NCBI RefSeq assembly: GCF_001411555.2
Contig: NC_049901.1
Span: 14,919,190 to 14,983,189 of the forward strand
DNA length: 64,000 nt
Direction of reading: 5' to 3'
DNA from: Juglans regia
Taxonomy: Eukaryota; Streptophyta; Magnoliopsida; Fagales; Juglandaceae
The notes below the pieces were generated by a model. That model was not told the DNA's origin. It saw only the letters and a program-made list of their open reading frames with translations, and did not search any database. Positions 60,746 through 64,000 of the stretch are shown one piece after another; within the stretch, counting starts at the first letter, position 1; each line of letters starts with the position of its first letter. A program made the position numbers and the translations under genes.

Positions 60746-61398
60746 GAACTTCAAATTCCTATGGACTGTGGGAATTGAATTCCTCTGTTTTTTTTTTTTT
60801 TTTGGATGATGTTATTTTGTGGCAATTTATATTGTTGAAATTATATCTGCTAGGTGTCTGGTATTGTTTAAGGGATTCTTGATCTCGGAAATGGTATATG
60901 CTAGGCATGGCCGTGCGATGCCCAGCTTAATTAACAATGAATATTCAAGAAACATGTACATACGCAAAAAAAAAAAAAAAAAAAAAGGAAGGAGGAAAAA
61001 TCTAGTAATAAGACATTCAATTTGAAATTCGATCCTAAAAGCAAAGAGGGGAAACAAAGAACTGAATTGAACAGAGGGAGGGAGGGAGGGAGAAAAAAAA
61101 GAACCAGATTGCATGAATGGTTCATCTGAGTTTATGCAAACCTTGATATAGATGATTATCTGATGGTGATATAAATGCACTACAACTTACATGTAGTTCA
61201 TCATGATCTGATTTTAAGTCCAGTATTTATGGCATTTTTCTCCGCAATAAGGTTTTAGGCTCTTTGAGCATTTGACTTATCTCTAGGCACATGTAAGGAA
61301 GTGCTTGGGTTTTCTAATTTGGGCAACACATCCTGGGAAAGTCTCTTTGGGTGCTGTCTAATTGCTAGGAGTATGTGAGGAATTGTGTAGATTTCTAA
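60746..61398. other. Sequence between leader-like exon and LINE
   Basis: Contains poly-T (60789-60803), poly-A (60965-60986) and a short GGGA repeat (61074-61092). No gene was recognised. Possibly intron of the gene whose leader is proposed to the left. Confidence 0.4.
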
Positions 61399-62525
61399 TT
61401 TTTTTTTTTTATAAGTAAGAAGTTTTATTAATCCATGTAAATAGCCAATGCCCGAGTACACAAGAAGTATACAAGAAAGAGCCTAGTTACAAACTACTCG
61501 ATATGAAAAGTAGCATAAAAGTCATAAAAACTCGCTCTGTTCAATACTATAGGTGAAGGCCAAAGCAACAATGTGTGATGGAAAAAAGGTCCTAAAACCA
61601 TCCGGAGAGCATTCCACGCTTTCAAAACATCGACCATTTCTTTCAATCCATGTCCACCACATCAAACATAGAGGCACCATCTTCCAAATAGCTGTAATAT
61701 GACCGTGACACCGAATCCCTCTCCAACATGACAATAAATCCATCACCCTCCTAGGCAAAACCCATGCGAGACCAAGCCTAGTGAAGATGTCATCCCATAA
61801 AGCCTTGACTACTTCACAATGGAGAAGCAGTTGGTCTGCTGATTCACTGATGTGTTTACAGATGAAGCACCAATCTACTAAGTAAAGGCCACGCTTTTTC
61901 AGCTTGTTGATAGTCAATATTTTCCCATGGGATGCCAACCAGCCAAAGAAAGCAACTTTGAGGGAAGCATTGCACCTCCAAATGCTCTTCCAAGGGAAGG
62001 CATTAGAGGGGTGAACCGTCAATACCTTGTAATAAGAGCGGATTGAAAATTTCTTATTCCCTGTATGTGTCCATGGTAGTCTCCCTTCCTGCTTGCACTT
62101 TCAGCGCATATAAAACATTGTAGAAGTCAACAATGTTGTCCACCTCCCAATCCTGTACAGCTCTAGAAAAACTCATGGACCAATGAAGAGAATCAGCAGA
62201 GATGCTCATATTACAGAAGCATCTTTATATGACGCAATCCTATAAAGAGAGGGGAAAACGTTTTTCAAGGCCACATCACCACACCAAATATCATGCCAAA
62301 ACCTGATTCGCGTGCCCCTTCCCATCTCAAGTATGAAATTACCAAGTATATCTTCCCATCCATTCTGAATGAATTTCCAAACACCCACCCCGTAGGCCCC
62401 TCTTACTGCATTAGAGCACCAATCTCCCCAAATGCTCCTGTATTTAATATCGACAATGCTTCTCCATAGAGCATCCCCTTCTTGATGGTACTGCCATAGC
62501 CACATTCCAAGAAGAGCCTTCTGCG
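61399..62525 (-). pseudogene. L1-type LINE, 3' part (RT C-terminal region and zf-RVT) with A-tail
   Basis: On the minus strand 62206-62519 reads QKALLGMWLWQYHQEGDALW, SNAVRGAYGVGVWKFIQNGW and IRFWHDIWCGD, the region after the RT core in plant L1s. At 61522-62022 are WKSIWRCNASLKVAFFGWLA, LTINKLKKRGLYLVDWCFIC and ADQLLLHCEVVKALWDDIF, the RVT zinc-binding domain (C-x2-C...H-x-C). The element ends in CTTACTTAT followed by an A-tail (61400-61412 on the plus strand as T). The RT catalytic core is absent. Stops break the part between 62030 and 62200. Confidence 0.85.
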
Positions 62526-64000
62526 AGGAGGTGTCATCCTCCATTGGGCTGCCTCGGTTTGAAGGCTACTACGACCCTTTGCTTAAATCTGGTCCCTCTC
62601 GACCCTCAGAGGTTCTTTTTAGGGCCCAAGGCCTTCATCCATCGTTTTGTGAATTAGAGACCCCCTCAAGGGTTCTGTGCACAGTGGCAGAAGGGGATGA
62701 TGAGTCATCGAATGATGGGGTTCTCTGGGATGTTGAGTTTTCACTCGGGTTTGATTTACAGTTAGTTTGCAAGGAGTTTGGAGTTGACACGGAACTGGGG
62801 GATTCCGGAGACGTACCTAGTCCTTTATGCTCGTTGCCACTGGCTCTTGGGTTTTACAAAAGGTAGATGAACTTCGTCACTACATTGGGATTTCATGCGA
62901 AGGATTTGATGACCAGTTTAAAGCTCTTCTCACTGCCCTGGAAGTAGGACAGCCACTTCTTGCCAAATTTGCCGCTAAAAAGGATAGGGAGCTTAAGAGG
63001 CTTGCTTGCTCCATAAACTATGATGCAAGGGAAGGAAGTGCGAGCAGGGGGAGACACGATGATAGGGTGAACCTCAGCATTCCATGTTTCATGGAATGTT
63101 TGGGGATTGAATGACACGAGCAAGCGCCTTAGAGTGAAGAACTTATTGCGGGAATGGAAGGCAAATGTGATTTGTTTGTAGGAGACTAAGTTGAAGTCTA
63201 TTGACAGACAATTAATAAGAAACTTGTGGAATTGCCCCTACGTGGGATGGACCACTCTTGTATCCAAGGGTGCTTCAGGGGGCATTTTAGTGTTGTGGGA
63301 TAAGAGAGTAGTTAATTTGGTGGAGGATTTCGTCGGCAAATTTTCGGTAGCATGCTCTTTCTCGAATGTAGAAGATGGTTTCGGTTGGGGGTTCTTAGGA
63401 GTTTACGGGCCAAATGTCGACAGCAAAAGACAACTCCTTTGGTATGAGATCACTGGTTTGTGTAGTTGGTGGAGTATTCCGTGGTGTATTGGAGGCAATT
63501 TCAACGTCACTCAGTTCCCGAGTGAAAGATCAAGGGATTCTAGCATGGGTATAGCCATGGCTGACTTTTCAGCACTTATATTTGAGTCTACCTTTGGCGG
63601 GAGGAGATGTCACTTGATCTAATGGAGGGCCTAGTCTAGGTTGTACGGGTTCATTGTCTCTCCCTCCTGGGAGGTCCACTTCCCCAACCTTTGCCAAAAA
63701 AGGCTCTCTAGGCTTTGCTCTGATCACTTCCCCCTCTTATTAGATTGTGGGGGTCTTCACGGGGGACGAAGATACTTTAAATTCAAGAATATGTGGTTGA
63801 AGGTCAACGGGTTTAAGGAGAAAGTTAGATCGTGGTGGGCCTCTTATCAACCCACGGGCACCCCTAGTTTTGTTTTGGCCGGGAAGCTTAAAGCTTTGAA
63901 AAACGATCTAAGAAAATGGAATTGTTGAGAAAATCGAATGCAAGTTGGCTTGGTTAATAATTTAACGAAGTGGCTGCCATCTTGAGCTGCAAGGTGTCAT
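62526..64000 (+). pseudogene. L1-type LINE, 5' part (ORF2 endonuclease), inverted relative to its 3' part
   Basis: On the plus strand 62531-63114 gives a hydrophilic pre-endonuclease region in two frames. From about 63085 the APE-type endonuclease follows: VSWNVWGLND, then ICL-stop-ETK (family ICLQETK, stop at 63179-63181), WTTLVSKGASGGILVLWD, GVYGPN, CIGGNFNV (family GGDFNV, catalytic Asp to Asn), a stop at about 63620, and LCSDHFPLLLD (SDH retained). Reading continues to LAGKLKALKNDLRKWN at 63925. It runs off the window. It is inactive because of two stops and the Asp change. Confidence 0.82.

Noticed and set aside
60827..61180. 117-codon minus-strand frame rich in Phe
   Set aside because: It translates the poly-A/GGGA tracts on the opposite strand. 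No domain.

Overview
The window is plant nuclear DNA, most likely from a woody eudicot. The grounds are a host gene with GT-AG introns, dense nested Ty1/Copia debris, a TRIM element, a plant L1-type LINE, FAR1/Mutator-related coding remnants and many short AT-rich inverted-repeat elements. The style of the small repeats made me think of Fagales (walnut or oak relatives), but that is only a guess. Two runs of exactly 100 N (21455-21554, 33784-33883) show that three contigs have been scaffolded: C1 (1-21454), C2 (21555-33783) and C3 (33884-64000).

C1 starts with a decayed minus-strand Copia element (RT, pre-integrase, gag) split by a hAT-like non-autonomous element, then about 1.15 kb of a degenerate 43-bp minisatellite. 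From 4601 to the gap lies a 16.85-kb block that recurs almost base for base at 34123-50978 in C3. I found only two substitutions and one GA-repeat length difference. The block holds Copia A (plus strand, heavily mutated, its gag split by a 2.9-kb TGTAAC...GTTACA element), Copia B (minus strand, with LTRs, PBS and PPT recognisable but several frameshifts), one MITE-like repeat and AT-rich sequence without recognisable genes. Copy 1 stops exactly at an N gap, so assembly redundancy is at least as likely as a recent real duplication.

C2 carries a broken GRF zinc-finger gene (plus) facing a broken FAR1/MULE transposase-like gene (minus), a 39-bp minisatellite, a 3.6-kb solo-LTR-like element with a perfect 5-bp target duplication, and three MITE-like elements.

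The right part of C3 is the only host-gene territory. A three-exon gene at 53826-57665 encodes a 627-residue ARM-repeat/TPR protein with an acidic tail and looks intact. Around and inside it are three tiny A-tailed insertions flanked by 12-15 bp direct repeats, which look like extremely truncated retroposition events. Downstream are a TRIM (59373-59891), a possible orphan 5' leader of another gene (about 60470-60745), and a LINE whose 3' part is on the minus strand and whose 5' endonuclease part is on the plus strand, as expected from a twin-priming inversion.

I found no rRNA, tRNA, CRISPR or operon-like system, and no clear novel system. The most noteworthy signals are the duplicated block, the twin-primed LINE, the micro-retroposition scars, and the nested LTR, TRIM and MULE remnants.
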